From Muricoccus nepalensis (GTDB taxonomy: Bacteria; Pseudomonadota; Alphaproteobacteria; Acetobacterales; Acetobacteraceae), in NCBI RefSeq assembly GCF_006438825.1, contig NZ_RCZP01000028.1:1-64000 (forward strand): a stretch of DNA of 64,000 nt. Direction: 5' to 3'. Made by a program: the position numbers and the translations under genes. Shown here one piece after another: positions 7,947 through 18,074 of this stretch (its first letter is position 1; every line of letters begins with the position of its first letter). The notes beneath the pieces are model-generated. The model saw nothing but the letters and a program-made list of their open reading frames with translations. It made no database searches and was not told where the DNA came from.

Positions 7947-10900
7947 TTGCGCCACCTCGTCGCCCAGTCACTCGAGCGCCGCCCGCTCGTGCTGCTGTTC
8001 TTCGTCGTCTTCATGGTGGTGGGCGTGCTCGGCTTCCAGCACCTCAACATCGAGGCCTACCCGGACCCGGTGCCGCCCACCGTGGTCGTGATCACCCAGA
8101 ATGCCGGGCAGAACGCGGAGGAGGTGGAGCGCACCATCACGATCCCGATCGAGGTCGCGATGTCGGGCCTGCCCAACCTCACCACGCTCCGCTCCACGAG
8201 CCTCTTCGGCCTGTCGGACGTGCGCGTGCAGTTCAACTTCAACTACACCTACGAGGAGGCGGTGCAGCAGGTGCTGAACCGCCTCGGCCAGCTCGGCGGC
8301 CTGCCCAACGGCGCCCAGCCCGGCATCTCCCCGGCCTCCCCCATCGGCGAGATCATGCGCTACCGCCTCGTCGGCCCGCCCGGCTACCCGCTGGAGGACC
8401 TCAAGACCCTCCAGGAATGGGTGCTCGACCGCCGCTTCAAGCGCGTGCCGGGCGTGATCGACGTCACCTCCTTCGGCGGCATCTCCAAAACCTACTCGGT
8501 CCAGGTCGACCTCGGCCGGATGAACGCCTACGGCCTCTCCCTGCCCGCCGTCGTGGACGCGATCCGCAACGGCTCGGTCAATGTCGGCGCGGGCACGCTG
8601 AACGTCGGCCCGCAATCGGTGGTGGTGCAGGGCATCGGCCTCATCCACTCCCTCGACGACATCCGCAACGTCGTGCTCGGCAGCCAGAACGGCAGCCCGG
8701 TCCTCGTCTCGGACGTGGCGACCGTCGGCATCGGCAACCTGCCGCGCCTCGGCATCGCGGGGCACGAGGGCGACGACGACGTGATGCTCGGCACCGTCCT
8801 CATGCGCCGCGGCGAGCAGACCCTGCCGACCATCCACGGCGTGCAGGCCGAGGTGAAGCGCATCAACGAGGGCGGCATCCTGCCCCCGGGCGTGAAGATC
8901 GTCCCGCTCTACGACCGCGAGGACCTGGTGAACACGACCACGGTGAAGGTGGTCCACAACATCCTCGAGGGCGTGGCCCTCATCCTCGTCATCCAGTGGC
9001 TCTTCCTCGGCGACCTCCGCGGCGCGGCCGTGATCGCCGCCACCATCCCCTTCGCCTTCTTCTTCGCGGTGCTGATGATGATGGCCCGCGGCGAGAGCGC
9101 GAACCTCCTCTCCCTCGGCGCGCTCGACTTCGGCCTGCTCGTGGACGCGACCGTCATCATGGTCGAGAACATCTTCCGCCACCTCCACCTCGCCCGGCAC
9201 CACCTGCCCCCCGGCGCCAAGCCCCGACCCGTGCCGATGACCGTCCTCAAGGCCGCGAGCGAGGTGGACAACGCCATCCTCTTCTCGATCATGATCATCA
9301 TCGCGGCCTTTATCCCCCTCTTCGCGATGGGCGGCATCGAGGGCCGCATCTTCGGCCCCATGGCCAAGACCTACGCCTACGCCATCGGCGGCGCCCTGCT
9401 GGCCACCTTCACCGTCACCCCGGCGCTCGCCGCCACCTTCTTCAAGCCGGAGACGGAGGAGAAGGACACCTTCGCGGTGAAGGGCATCCGCTGGGCCTAC
9501 ACCCGCCTGTTCCACGGCGGCATGCGCCGGCGCGCGCTGACCATGGCGCTGGCCGGCGCCATGCTGGTGGGCAGCGTCGGCGTCATGACCCGCCTCGGCG
9601 CCGAGTTCCTGCCGACGCTCGAGGAGGGAAGCATCTGGCTGCGCGCCACCATGCCCTCAACCATCAGCCTGGAGGAGGGCAACCCGACCGCCAACCGCAT
9701 CCGCCGCATCCTCATGGAGTTCCCGGAGGTCATCACCGTCACCTCCCAGCAGGGCCGGCCCGACGACGGCACAGACAGCGCGGGCTTCTTCAACGCCGAG
9801 TTCTTCGTCCCCCTCATCGCCCAGGAGAAGTGGACCACCGCCCATGACCGCGACGGGCTGGTCGCCGCCGTCAACAAGCGGCTGGAGGACGAGTTCGCGG
9901 GCGTCGAGTTCTCCTTCTCCCAGGCGATCTCGGACAACGTCCAGGAGGCGGCCTCGGGCGTGAAGGGCGCCAACGCGGTGAAGGTGATCGGGCCGGAGCC
10001 GGAGGTCGCGTCGCGCATCGCCGACCAGATCCGCCGCGAGATGTCCCAGGTGCAGGGCATCGCCGACCTCGGCGTGCTGCTCAGCGTCGGCCAGCAGACC
10101 CTCTCGGTCACGGTCGACCGCGCCCGCGCCGCCCGCCTCGGCCTCACGGTGAACGACGTGAACACCGCCATCTCCGCCGCCGTCGGCGGGCAGGAGGCGG
10201 GCAACCTCTACGAGCCCGGCGGCGACCGGAACTTCCCCATCATGGTCCGCCTGTCGTCCCGCTTCCGCGACGGCATGGACGCGATCGGCCGCGTGCCCGT
10301 CGGCGCCAACGCCGTGCTGCGCGACGTGGCCAGGATCGAGATGGTCTCCGGCGCCTCCTACATCTACCGCGAGAACTCCGCCCGCTACGTCCCCGTGCGC
10401 TTCTCCGTCCGCGGCCGCGACCCCGCGAGTGCGGTGCAGGAATCCCAGGACCGCGTGGCGCGCAACGTCCAGCTCCCGAACGGCTACCGGCTGGAATGGG
10501 TGGGCGAGTTCAAGAATCTCCAGCAGGCCGTCGCGCGGCTGATGGTGGTGGTGCCCATCGCGCTCGCGATCATCGCGGTCCTTCTCTACGTCGCCTTCGG
10601 GCGCCTGCGGGAGACGATCATGGTCTTCGCCCTGCTGCCCCTCTCCATCTCGGGCGGCGTGCTGGCCCTGGCCGCGGCCGGGCTGAACTTCTCCGTGCCC
10701 GCCGCCATCGGCTTCCTCGCCCTGCTCGGCATCACGGTGATGGAGGCGATCATCTTTCTCTCCTACTTCAACCAGCTCCGCGAGCAGGAGGGGATGTCCT
10801 GGACCCCGGCGCTGACGCGGGCCGGCTTCGACCGGCTGCGCCCGGTGATGATGACCTGCTTCGCCTCCTTCTGCGGCCTGCTGCCCATGGCCCTCGCCCA

Positions 10901-11084
10901 CGGCATCGGCGCGGACGTGACGAAGCCGCTGGCGATCGTGGTGGTCGGCGGCATCGGCCTGGTGCCGATCTTCATCCTCGTCGTCCTGCCCGTCGCGGTG
11001 GACCTCACCGGCCGCAGCCGCGCCGTCCGGGAGGAGCGCGCGGAAGCGGCCGCCACCGCCCGGGCCGCCGCCGCGGCCGAGTGA
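7947..11084 (+). CDS. HME-type RND efflux pump, CzcA/CusA-like
   Basis: A 1045-residue inner-membrane proton-driven transporter of full RND length. Translation is placed at a TTG, giving the typical N-terminus RHLVAQSLERRPLVLL just before TM1, with GGGAG nine bases upstream. TM4 carries the heavy-metal-efflux motif DFGLLVDATVIMVEN with Asp394, Asp400 and Glu407, the charged relay set of the CzcA group. Porter loops and a second TM block (RLMVVVPIALAIIAVLLYVAFGRLRET) follow. It forms an operon with the outer-membrane factor 41 bases downstream. Cation identity (Zn/Co/Cd versus Cu/Ag) cannot be fixed here. Confidence 0.94.
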   Translation: MRHLVAQSLERRPLVLLFFVVFMVVGVLGFQHLNIEAYPDPVPPTVVVITQNAGQNAEEVERTITIPIEVAMSGLPNLTTLRSTSLFGLSDVRVQFNFNYTYEEAVQQVLNRLGQLGGLPNGAQPGISPASPIGEIMRYRLVGPPGYPLEDLKTLQEWVLDRRFKRVPGVIDVTSFGGISKTYSVQVDLGRMNAYGLSLPAVVDAIRNGSVNVGAGTLNVGPQSVVVQGIGLIHSLDDIRNVVLGSQNGSPVLVSDVATVGIGNLPRLGIAGHEGDDDVMLGTVLMRRGEQTLPTIHGVQAEVKRINEGGILPPGVKIVPLYDREDLVNTTTVKVVHNILEGVALILVIQWLFLGDLRGAAVIAATIPFAFFFAVLMMMARGESANLLSLGALDFGLLVDATVIMVENIFRHLHLARHHLPPGAKPRPVPMTVLKAASEVDNAILFSIMIIIAAFIPLFAMGGIEGRIFGPMAKTYAYAIGGALLATFTVTPALAATFFKPETEEKDTFAVKGIRWAYTRLFHGGMRRRALTMALAGAMLVGSVGVMTRLGAEFLPTLEEGSIWLRATMPSTISLEEGNPTANRIRRILMEFPEVITVTSQQGRPDDGTDSAGFFNAEFFVPLIAQEKWTTAHDRDGLVAAVNKRLEDEFAGVEFSFSQAISDNVQEAASGVKGANAVKVIGPEPEVASRIADQIRREMSQVQGIADLGVLLSVGQQTLSVTVDRARAARLGLTVNDVNTAISAAVGGQEAGNLYEPGGDRNFPIMVRLSSRFRDGMDAIGRVPVGANAVLRDVARIEMVSGASYIYRENSARYVPVRFSVRGRDPASAVQESQDRVARNVQLPNGYRLEWVGEFKNLQQAVARLMVVVPIALAIIAVLLYVAFGRLRETIMVFALLPLSISGGVLALAAAGLNFSVPAAIGFLALLGITVMEAIIFLSYFNQLREQEGMSWTPALTRAGFDRLRPVMMTCFASFCGLLPMALAHGIGADVTKPLAIVVVGGIGLVPIFILVVLPVAVDLTGRSRAVREERAEAAATARAAAAAE

Positions 11085-11125
11085 CCCCGCCCCGCCCCCA
11101 CGCCCGTCGCCAAGGCCCGACCCGC

Positions 11126-12661
11126 ATGAAACGCCCCTCCGCCCGCCTCGCCCGCGCGATCCTCGCCGCCGGGGCCCTCGCCCCGCTGCTCGCCGCCCCC
11201 GCCCGCGCGCAGGTCGCCCCGGCGCCCGCCCCGGCCGCGGCCCCCCCCGCCGCCGGGCTGGTCGTCCCCGCCCCTTCCGCCCCCCGCCCCGCCCGCCCGG
11301 CCCGCGCGCCGCGCGCCAGCGCCCCCGCCGAGGCGCCGCTGCCCATCCGCGCCCCGGCCCTCACCCTGGCCGAGGCCGAGGCGCAGCTCGTGGACCGCAA
11401 CCTCGCGGTCATCGCCGCCCGCCGCGGCGTGGACGTCGCGCGCGCCCAGCGCCTCGTCGCCAACACGAACCCCGCCGGCAGCATCGGCTACGGCCAGACC
11501 ACCGCCCAGGTGAACGAGGGCGGGCGCTTCCGCAGCTACAACGGGGAGCGCTACATCTCCCCCCTCAACAACGCCTCGCTCAACATCAGCTTCACCATCG
11601 AGCGCGGCGGCAAGCGGGAGCTCCGCACGCGGCTCGCCGAGGAGCAGATCAGCGTCGCCGAGGCCCAGGTGCTCGACGCGCTGCGCGGCCAGGTCTTCAC
11701 CCTCCGCCAATTCTTCATCCAGGCGCTGCAGGCCCGCGCCAACCTCCAGGTGGCGCTCGCCAACCGGGGCAGCCTCAACGGCACGGAGGGGCTGCTGTCG
11801 CGCCAGGTGCGGGAGGGGGCGATCCCGGAATCCGACCTCCTGCGCTTCCAGGCCAGCCGCCTTCCCTTCGAGCAGGACGTGGCCAACGCCGCCCAGTCCT
11901 ACGCGGCCGCGGCCGCCCAGGTCGCGGCGCTGCTCGGGGTGGATGCCAGCCGCACGCCGGACCCGGCCGCGCGCAACGCCGGGCGCGATCCCGTGCCCTC
12001 CATCCTCGCGGGGATGCCCTTCGACCTCCGCGGCCGCTTCGACGCCACCCCGCCGCTCGACCTCACGCGCGAGGCGCTGGCCGAGGCCCTGCCGAACCGC
12101 CCGGACGTGCTCGCCGCCGCCCGCGGCGTGAACGCGGCCGACGCCAACACGCGCCTCGCCGAGGCCGGCCGCTCGCGCGACGTCTCGCTCAACGGCACCC
12201 TCACCCGCACGGAGCTGAGCCAGGACCTGCCCAACGCCTCCCGCCCGCTGCGCGCGAACGACACGCTCGGCATCGGGGTCTCCATCCCGATCTTCACCAG
12301 CCGCCTGACGGAGGGGAACATCGCGGTCGCCAACGCCCAGCGCGGGCAGGCCCAGGCCCAGGCCCAGGCGGCCCTGGCCGGCGCGCAGTCCGACCTCGCC
12401 GTCGCCTGGTCCGCCTATGTCCAGGCGCGCGCCCTGCTGGACCTGACGACCGGCAGCGCCCTCGGCCGCGCGGAGGAGGCCTACCGCTCCACCGAGGCCG
12501 CCTACGCCGCCGGCGGCCGCACGCTGCTCGACACGCTCGACGCGCTCCGCACCCTCAACGCGACGCGGGTGGCCGGCAACGCGGCGCGCGCGGCCTACCT
12601 CAACGCGCTGGCCGGGCTGGAACTGGCCAGCGGCATCGGGGGCATCGCGCCCCGGCTCTGA
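11126..12661 (+). CDS. TolC-family outer-membrane efflux protein
   Basis: 511 residues starting MKRPSARLARAILAAGAL, with a Sec signal ending AAPARAQ. A Pro/Ala-rich linker to about residue 75 is followed by the two repeats of the OEP fold. These start at LTLAEAEAQLVDRNLAV and at LDLTREALAEALPNRPDV, the conserved spot where these proteins list LxLxxAlxxAlxxNp. Gln/Ala-rich helices (GQAQAQAQAALAGAQSDLAVAW) form the periplasmic tunnel. It is the outer-membrane partner of the upstream CzcA-like pump. A convergent response-regulator gene begins 12 bases after its stop. Confidence 0.92.
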   Translation: MKRPSARLARAILAAGALAPLLAAPARAQVAPAPAPAAAPPAAGLVVPAPSAPRPARPARAPRASAPAEAPLPIRAPALTLAEAEAQLVDRNLAVIAARRGVDVARAQRLVANTNPAGSIGYGQTTAQVNEGGRFRSYNGERYISPLNNASLNISFTIERGGKRELRTRLAEEQISVAEAQVLDALRGQVFTLRQFFIQALQARANLQVALANRGSLNGTEGLLSRQVREGAIPESDLLRFQASRLPFEQDVANAAQSYAAAAAQVAALLGVDASRTPDPAARNAGRDPVPSILAGMPFDLRGRFDATPPLDLTREALAEALPNRPDVLAAARGVNAADANTRLAEAGRSRDVSLNGTLTRTELSQDLPNASRPLRANDTLGIGVSIPIFTSRLTEGNIAVANAQRGQAQAQAQAALAGAQSDLAVAWSAYVQARALLDLTTGSALGRAEEAYRSTEAAYAAGGRTLLDTLDALRTLNATRVAGNAARAAYLNALAGLELASGIGGIAPRL

Positions 12662-12673
12662 GCCGCGGCGCGC

Positions 12674-13048
12674 TCAGCCCTCCGCCGCCAGCATCGCCGC
12701 GTCGATCTGCTGGAGGAGCTGCGGGAAGTCCACGGGCTTGGGGTGGTAGTCGTTGCACCCCGCCTCAAGCATCCGGTCCCGGTCGCCCGACATCGCGTGG
12801 GCCGTCAGGGCGATGATGGGGATGGCCGCCGTGTCGGGGTCGGCGCGCAGCGTGCGGGCGGCGGTCCAGCCGTCCATCACCGGCAGGTTCATGTCCATCA
12901 GGACGACGTCCGGCCGCTCCGCCCGCGCCATGTCCACGCCCTGCTGCCCGTCATGCGCCAGCACCACGTCGAAGCCGCGGCGGCGCAGCCGGCGGGACAG
13001 GAAATCCCAGAGCTCCTCGTGGTCCTCCACGAGCAGGATCTTCGTCAT
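12674..13048 (-). CDS. Single-domain (CheY-like) response regulator
   Basis: 124 residues made only of a receiver domain: MTKILLVEDHEE, phosphorylation site VVLMDMNLPVMDGW (Asp at ~53), Thr/Ser in IIALTAHAM and Lys in HPKPVDF. The ATG overlaps the stop of the upstream hybrid kinase (ATGA), so the two are co-translated. With no output domain it probably relays phosphate or binds a partner. This HAHAM/KPVD style is typical of hybrid-kinase phosphorelays. Confidence 0.92.
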   Translation of the reverse strand: MTKILLVEDHEELWDFLSRRLRRRGFDVVLAHDGQQGVDMARAERPDVVLMDMNLPVMDGWTAARTLRADPDTAAIPIIALTAHAMSGDRDRMLEAGCNDYHPKPVDFPQLLQQIDAAMLAAEG

Positions 13049-16000
13049 CGTGCAGCAGCCTCCGTCTCCGTCGTCAACGGGGCGGCCGGGGTCGGGTTCC
13101 CTGCCGGGTTCCCTGCCGCGCGCGCCTGGGCGATGCGCCGCAGCTCGGAGAGCAGCGCCTCCGGCGGCTCGTCGTCGGCCGGCAGCACGCGGCGCACCTG
13201 CCCGCGCAGCGCCTCCAGCTCGGCCGGCGCCACCTCGCCGCCGGTCAGCGCGATCACCTGCAGGTGCCGCAGGTCCTCCCGCGCCCGCAGCCCGTGCACC
13301 AGCCGCAGCCCGTCCCCCTCCGGCCCGGGCACGGCGACGAGCACCAGCCCGACCGGAGGCGCGAGCGGGCCGGGGGCGGTCAGGCGCGCCATGGCCGCCT
13401 CGGTCCCCTCCGCCTCCTCCACCGACCACCCTTCGCTCTCGAGCAGCCGGCGGAGATCCGCCCGCGCCTCGCCCTCGGCCTCCACCACCAGCGCCGCGCC
13501 GGGCGCGCGGTAGCGATCGAGCACGCTGCGCAGCCGGTGCCACTGAACGGGCTTGATGAGGTAGTCCGCGGCACCCAGGGAGACCGCCAGCGCCCGCTCC
13601 TGCACGATCGAGACCATCACCACCGGCGTGTCGGCCAAGTCCGGATCGGCCTTCAGCGCGGTCAGCACGGACCAGCCGTCCATGCGCGGCATCATCACGT
13701 CGAGGAGGATGGCGGTGGGGCGGAGCTGCTTCGCCAGGCGAAGCCCCTCCTCGCCGTCCTGGGCGCAGCGCACCGCGAAGCCGTCCCGCACCACGAAGCG
13801 CGACAGCAGCTCGCGCGAGGCCGGGTCGTCGTCCACCACGAGCACGAGCCCCGCTTGCGTGCGCTCCTCCTCGCCCGGCAGGGCGGTCGCCTCGCGCTCG
13901 GCCTCCGGGTCCGGCCCGGTCTCGCGCAGGTCCATCGGCACGCGGATGGTGAAGGTCGTGCCGCGGCCCTCCTCGCTCTCCACCGCGATGTCGCCGCCGA
14001 GCAGCGTGCAGAAGGCCTTCGTGATCGCGAGCCCGAGCCCCGTGCCGCCGAAGCGCCGCGTCGTGGAGCTGTCCGCCTGGGTGAAGCGCGTGAACAGGCG
14101 GGAGAGCTGCTCGGGCGTCATGCCGATGCCCGTGTCCGCCACGCGGAAGGCGATCTCGCGCCGCCCCATCGCGTCCCGCCCCGGCTCGGCCGACAGAGTT
14201 ACCCGCCCCTTCTCCGTGAACTTGCTCGCGTTGGAGAGAAGGTTGATCAGGCACTGCCGCAGCTTCACCTGGTCCGAGTGCATGCTGCCGAGGCCCTCGG
14301 GCGTCCGCACCTCGAGCGTGTTCCCCTTCCCCGCCACCAGCGCCTGCACGGTCGAGACCGTCTCGCTCACCAGCGTCTCGACCGGGAAGTTCTCCGCATG
14401 CGTCTCCATCCGCCCCGCCTCGATCTTCGAGAGGTCGAGCACGTCGTTAATGAGGGAGAGGAGGTGGCGCGCGTTGGCGCCGATCTTCTGCAGGTCCTTC
14501 GTCAGCGCCTCGCCGCCCTCGAGGTCGCCCGCCTCCTCCTCAAGCATCTCGGAGTAGCCGATCACGGCCGAGAGCGGCGTGCGGAGCTCGTGGCTCATGT
14601 TGGCGATGAACTGGCTCTTCGCGCGGTTCGCGTCCTCCGCCGCCTCGCGCGCCAGCATCGCCTCCTCCTGCGCCTCCCGCAGGTCGGTCGCGTCGGTGTT
14701 GGTGCCGAACCAGCCGGTGATGGTGCCGCCCTCCCCGTTCTCGTCGGGCTCGTCGCGGATCGGCACGGCGCGGCTGAGGAACCAACGGTAGTGGCCGTCG
14801 GCCCCGCGCAGGGGGAAGAAATCCTCCCAGGGCTCCCCGGCCTCGATGGCCGCGCGGAAATGCGCCTTCACCCGCTCGACATGGTCCGGGTGGTGCACGG
14901 CGACCCAGCCCGAGCCCTTCATCGTGTCGAAGGTGGTGCCGGTGAACTCGTACCAGCGGCGGTTGTACCACTCGATCTCGCCCGCGGCGTTGGTCTGCCA
15001 AGCAAGCTGCGGGAGGGAGTTGGCCAGGGTGCGGAAGCGGGACTCGCTCCGCCGCAGCCGGTCCTCGGCGCGGCGGCGGCGGGTGACGTCCATCAGGATG
15101 AGGCCGGCGCCCCCCTGCCCCGGCCCGGACTGGGCGAGGGGGAAGAGCGTGGCCAGGAGGTAGTGCCGCTCCTCCGGCCGGTCCGGCGGCGCGGTCTCCA
15201 CCTCGACCTCCGCCTGCGCCCTCCCGCCCTCCATGACCGCGCGCAGCCGGGGTGCGAGCCGCTCCCGCACCGCCTCGGGCAGGGCCGGCATGGCGCCGGG
15301 CGCGCCGGCGCCGGCCGCGAGGCCCATCGCCCGCTCGCCGATCTCCACCAGCGCGCGGTTGGCGTTCGTCACGCCCATGTCGCGCCCGACGAAGCCGAGG
15401 CCGACCGGCGCGTTGGCCATCACGGCGTCGAGCAGCGCGTTCGCCCGCCGCTCGGCCCGCCGCCGCGACAGCGCGTAGGCGCCGAGCAGCGCGCAGGCGA
15501 GCAGGGCCGCGCCCACGGAAAGGCCCCAGAGAAGGATGCCCCGGTCGCTGCTCGCCTGGTTCAGCGCCTCCACCCGCGCCCGGGCCGCCGCCTGCTGGCG
15601 CGCGACCTCGACCCGGATGGCGTCCATCGCCGCCCGCCCCTCGCCCGTCTCCATCACGGCCTGGGCCTGCTCCACGCCGCCCTGCCGCCGGGCGACGACC
15701 GAGCGCTCCGCCAGGGCCTCGCGCCGCTCGATCAGCTCGCGCAGGTCCCGGTCGGCGGGCAGGCCGGCGACGCCGCGGAGGCGCTCCACCGCGACCAGCC
15801 GCTCCTCCACCGCCACCAGCCCGGCCTTGTAGGGGTCGAGGTACTCCTCCCGCCCGACGATGAGGAAGCCGCGCTGCCCGGTCTCCACGTCCTTCATGGC
15901 CGAGAGCACGCCCTCCAGCCCGACGACGACCTCGTTGCCGGCGTCGATGGCGACCCCGTCCCGGCCGTTGAGGACGGTGCCCAGGCCACCGGCGACGATC

Positions 16001-16116
16001 GCCAGCACCACCAGCAGGCCGGCGAGGAGGGGAACGCGCAGGCGCAGGGGGCGCTTGGCACCCCCCGCGGCCGGGAGGAAAGCGGGCGGGGGTGGCGAGG
16101 CGGCTGGACCGGGCAC
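13045..16116 (-). CDS. Hybrid sensor histidine kinase (CHASE3-PAS-HisKA-HATPase-REC-pseudoREC)
   Basis: 1023 residues from a GTG with AAGGAG seven or so bases upstream. TM1 (~29-48) is followed by a CHASE3-type periplasmic domain (MKDVETGQRGFLIVG), TM2 (~176-196), two PAS regions (the second with WYNRRWYEFTGTT), HisKA with His509 (FIANMSHELRTPL), a HATPase (NLLSNASKFTEKG, DTGIGM, GTGLGLAI) and a receiver with Asp806 (LLDVMMPRMDGW). A second receiver-like segment (~870-980) lacks the usual acidic pair and acceptor Asp. The signal is unknown. It is coupled to the CheY-like gene downstream. Confidence 0.93.
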   Translation of the reverse strand: MPGPAASPPPPAFLPAAGGAKRPLRLRVPLLAGLLVVLAIVAGGLGTVLNGRDGVAIDAGNEVVVGLEGVLSAMKDVETGQRGFLIVGREEYLDPYKAGLVAVEERLVAVERLRGVAGLPADRDLRELIERREALAERSVVARRQGGVEQAQAVMETGEGRAAMDAIRVEVARQQAAARARVEALNQASSDRGILLWGLSVGAALLACALLGAYALSRRRAERRANALLDAVMANAPVGLGFVGRDMGVTNANRALVEIGERAMGLAAGAGAPGAMPALPEAVRERLAPRLRAVMEGGRAQAEVEVETAPPDRPEERHYLLATLFPLAQSGPGQGGAGLILMDVTRRRRAEDRLRRSESRFRTLANSLPQLAWQTNAAGEIEWYNRRWYEFTGTTFDTMKGSGWVAVHHPDHVERVKAHFRAAIEAGEPWEDFFPLRGADGHYRWFLSRAVPIRDEPDENGEGGTITGWFGTNTDATDLREAQEEAMLAREAAEDANRAKSQFIANMSHELRTPLSAVIGYSEMLEEEAGDLEGGEALTKDLQKIGANARHLLSLINDVLDLSKIEAGRMETHAENFPVETLVSETVSTVQALVAGKGNTLEVRTPEGLGSMHSDQVKLRQCLINLLSNASKFTEKGRVTLSAEPGRDAMGRREIAFRVADTGIGMTPEQLSRLFTRFTQADSSTTRRFGGTGLGLAITKAFCTLLGGDIAVESEEGRGTTFTIRVPMDLRETGPDPEAEREATALPGEEERTQAGLVLVVDDDPASRELLSRFVVRDGFAVRCAQDGEEGLRLAKQLRPTAILLDVMMPRMDGWSVLTALKADPDLADTPVVMVSIVQERALAVSLGAADYLIKPVQWHRLRSVLDRYRAPGAALVVEAEGEARADLRRLLESEGWSVEEAEGTEAAMARLTAPGPLAPPVGLVLVAVPGPEGDGLRLVHGLRAREDLRHLQVIALTGGEVAPAELEALRGQVRRVLPADDEPPEALLSELRRIAQARAAGNPAGNPTPAAPLTTETEAAAR

Positions 16117-16280
16117 GGGGACTCCTTCGTTCCGGCGCCGATCCTGGCATTCCGGCCTGTCGTGATCACCGGCTCCGCCGATGACGTTCCCGCGCGCAAC
16201 GCGGCAGGGGGCTGGTGGGATGCCGGGGGGCGTGGCACGGCCGCCCTTTCCCGCCCTCCCGATGGAACGAATAGCGCCTG

Positions 16281-18050
16281 ATGGCCCCGACCGACCGACG
16301 CCTGCCGCCGCCGCCCGCCGCCGCCAATCCCGTGGCCGGGGCGGCGATGCTGGTCTCGGCCGCGGTGATCGTGGCCGCGCTCTACTTCGGGCGGGACGTG
16401 CTGGTGCCGCTCGTGCTGGCCGTGCTGATGGCCTTCGTGCTGGCGCCCGTCGCCAAGGCCCTCCAGCGCCTGGGCCTGGGCAAGGGCCTCTCGGTGCTGG
16501 CCGCGGTGCTCGCGACCTTCCTCGTCCTCGGCGCGATCGGCACGGCGCTCGGCGCCCAGGCGGTGGACCTCGCCGCGGAAATCCCCCGCTACGCCGCGAC
16601 GCTGCGGGCCAAGCTCGGCGCCCTGCAGGGCCTGGGCGACCTCGTGCGGCGCGGGCAGGAGCTCCTCGGCGGCGCCGCGCCGGACGCAGCGGCGGCCGCG
16701 CCGGTCGTGGTCGCCGCCCCCCGCTCGGACGCGGCGCTGCTGGGCGTGCTCGGCAACGTGCTCGGCCCGCTCCTGCGCCCGCTGGCCACCGCGGGGCTCG
16801 TCATCATCTTCAGCATCCTCGTCCTCCTCTACCGGGAGGACCTGCGCGACCGCGCGATCCGCCTCGCCGGCGCGCGCGACCTGCACCGCACGATGACCGC
16901 GATGAACGACGCGGCCGCCCGCCTCTCGCGCCTCTTCCTCGCCCAGGTCGCGCTCAACGCGGGCTACGCGGTGCTCATCTCGGCCGTGCTCGCCGCCATC
17001 GGCCTGCCCAGCCCGCTCCTCTGGGGCATCCTCGCGGGGCTGATGCGCTTCGTGCCCTTCATCGGCACCCCCATCGCCATCGCGCCGCCCCTCCTGCTGG
17101 CGGCCGCGATCGAGCCGGGCTGGACGATCGCCATCGCGGTCCTCGGCGTCTTCCTCGTCTGCGGCCTCGTCATGGGCCAGGTGCTGGAGCCGCTGCTCTT
17201 CGGCCGCCGCACCGGCCTCTCGCCCCTCTCGGTGGTGCTCGCCGCCAGCTTCTGGGCCTTCCTCTGGGGGCCCATCGGCCTCCTCATCGCGACGCCGCTC
17301 ACGGTCGGCCTCGTCGTGCTCGGCCGCCACGTCCCGCGCTTCGAGTTCTTCGACGTGATGCTCGGCGACCGCCCGCCGCTCCAGCCGCAGGAAAGCTTCT
17401 ACCAGCGCGCGCTCGAGGGCGACGCGGACGGGCTGGTGGAGCAGGCGCGGGAGTTCCTGGCCGAGGACGGCAACTCGCTGACCGCCTACGGCGACAACGT
17501 GGCGCTGCAGGGCCTCGTCCTCGCCCAGAACGACTGGTCGCGCGAGGCGCTGGAGCCCGAGCGAATGGACATCATCCGCAACCAGGTCGGCATCCTGCTG
17601 GACGACCTCTCCGACCTCGGCGCCGCCGGCCCCTCCTCGCTCCCGGCGGAATGGCAGGCGGAGGGCGCGGTCCTCTGCATCGCCGGCCGCGGGCCCTTCG
17701 ACCCGCTCGCCGCCCGCCTCGCCGCCCTCGTGCTCCACCGCGCCGGCCTCGGCGCCCGGGCGGAGACGAGTGCGGCGCTGGAGAACGCGAACCTCGCGCG
17801 CCTGGACCCCGCGATCGTCCGCCTCTGCCTCCTCTCGGTGCTCGAGGAGGGAAACAGCGTGGCGGGGCTGCGCTACTTCCTCCGCCGCATCGCGCGCCAG
17901 CTGCCGGAGGCGAAGGTCATCGTCGGCCTCTGGGACGCGCCCCCCGACAGCGCCATGCTGGCGGCGCTGCGGGAGGAAGGCCCCGCCGACGCCATCGTCA
18001 CCTCGCTCGGCGAGGCGGCGGCGCTGGGCGAGGCGATGGCCGCCCGCTGA
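16281..18050 (+). CDS. AI-2E family (PerM/DUF20) permease with cytoplasmic extension
   Basis: 589 residues. Residues ~18-365 make the 7-8 TM AI-2E/PerM transporter fold: paired N-terminal helices (LVSAAVIVAALYFGRDVLVPLVL), then the family block PSPLLWGILAGLMRFVPFIG and VMGQVLEPLLFGRRTGLSP. The remaining ~220 residues are soluble, beginning FFDVMLGDRPPLQPQESFYQRALEGDAD, and are not part of the core fold. Family members export or gate varied small solutes, so the AI-2 label is historical. It is divergent from the hybrid kinase and convergent with the DUF3597 gene. Confidence 0.9.
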   Translation: MAPTDRRLPPPPAAANPVAGAAMLVSAAVIVAALYFGRDVLVPLVLAVLMAFVLAPVAKALQRLGLGKGLSVLAAVLATFLVLGAIGTALGAQAVDLAAEIPRYAATLRAKLGALQGLGDLVRRGQELLGGAAPDAAAAAPVVVAAPRSDAALLGVLGNVLGPLLRPLATAGLVIIFSILVLLYREDLRDRAIRLAGARDLHRTMTAMNDAAARLSRLFLAQVALNAGYAVLISAVLAAIGLPSPLLWGILAGLMRFVPFIGTPIAIAPPLLLAAAIEPGWTIAIAVLGVFLVCGLVMGQVLEPLLFGRRTGLSPLSVVLAASFWAFLWGPIGLLIATPLTVGLVVLGRHVPRFEFFDVMLGDRPPLQPQESFYQRALEGDADGLVEQAREFLAEDGNSLTAYGDNVALQGLVLAQNDWSREALEPERMDIIRNQVGILLDDLSDLGAAGPSSLPAEWQAEGAVLCIAGRGPFDPLAARLAALVLHRAGLGARAETSAALENANLARLDPAIVRLCLLSVLEEGNSVAGLRYFLRRIARQLPEAKVIVGLWDAPPDSAMLAALREEGPADAIVTSLGEAAALGEAMAAR

Positions 18051-18074
18051 ACGGGCGGCCCGGGCAGCGCCCGC

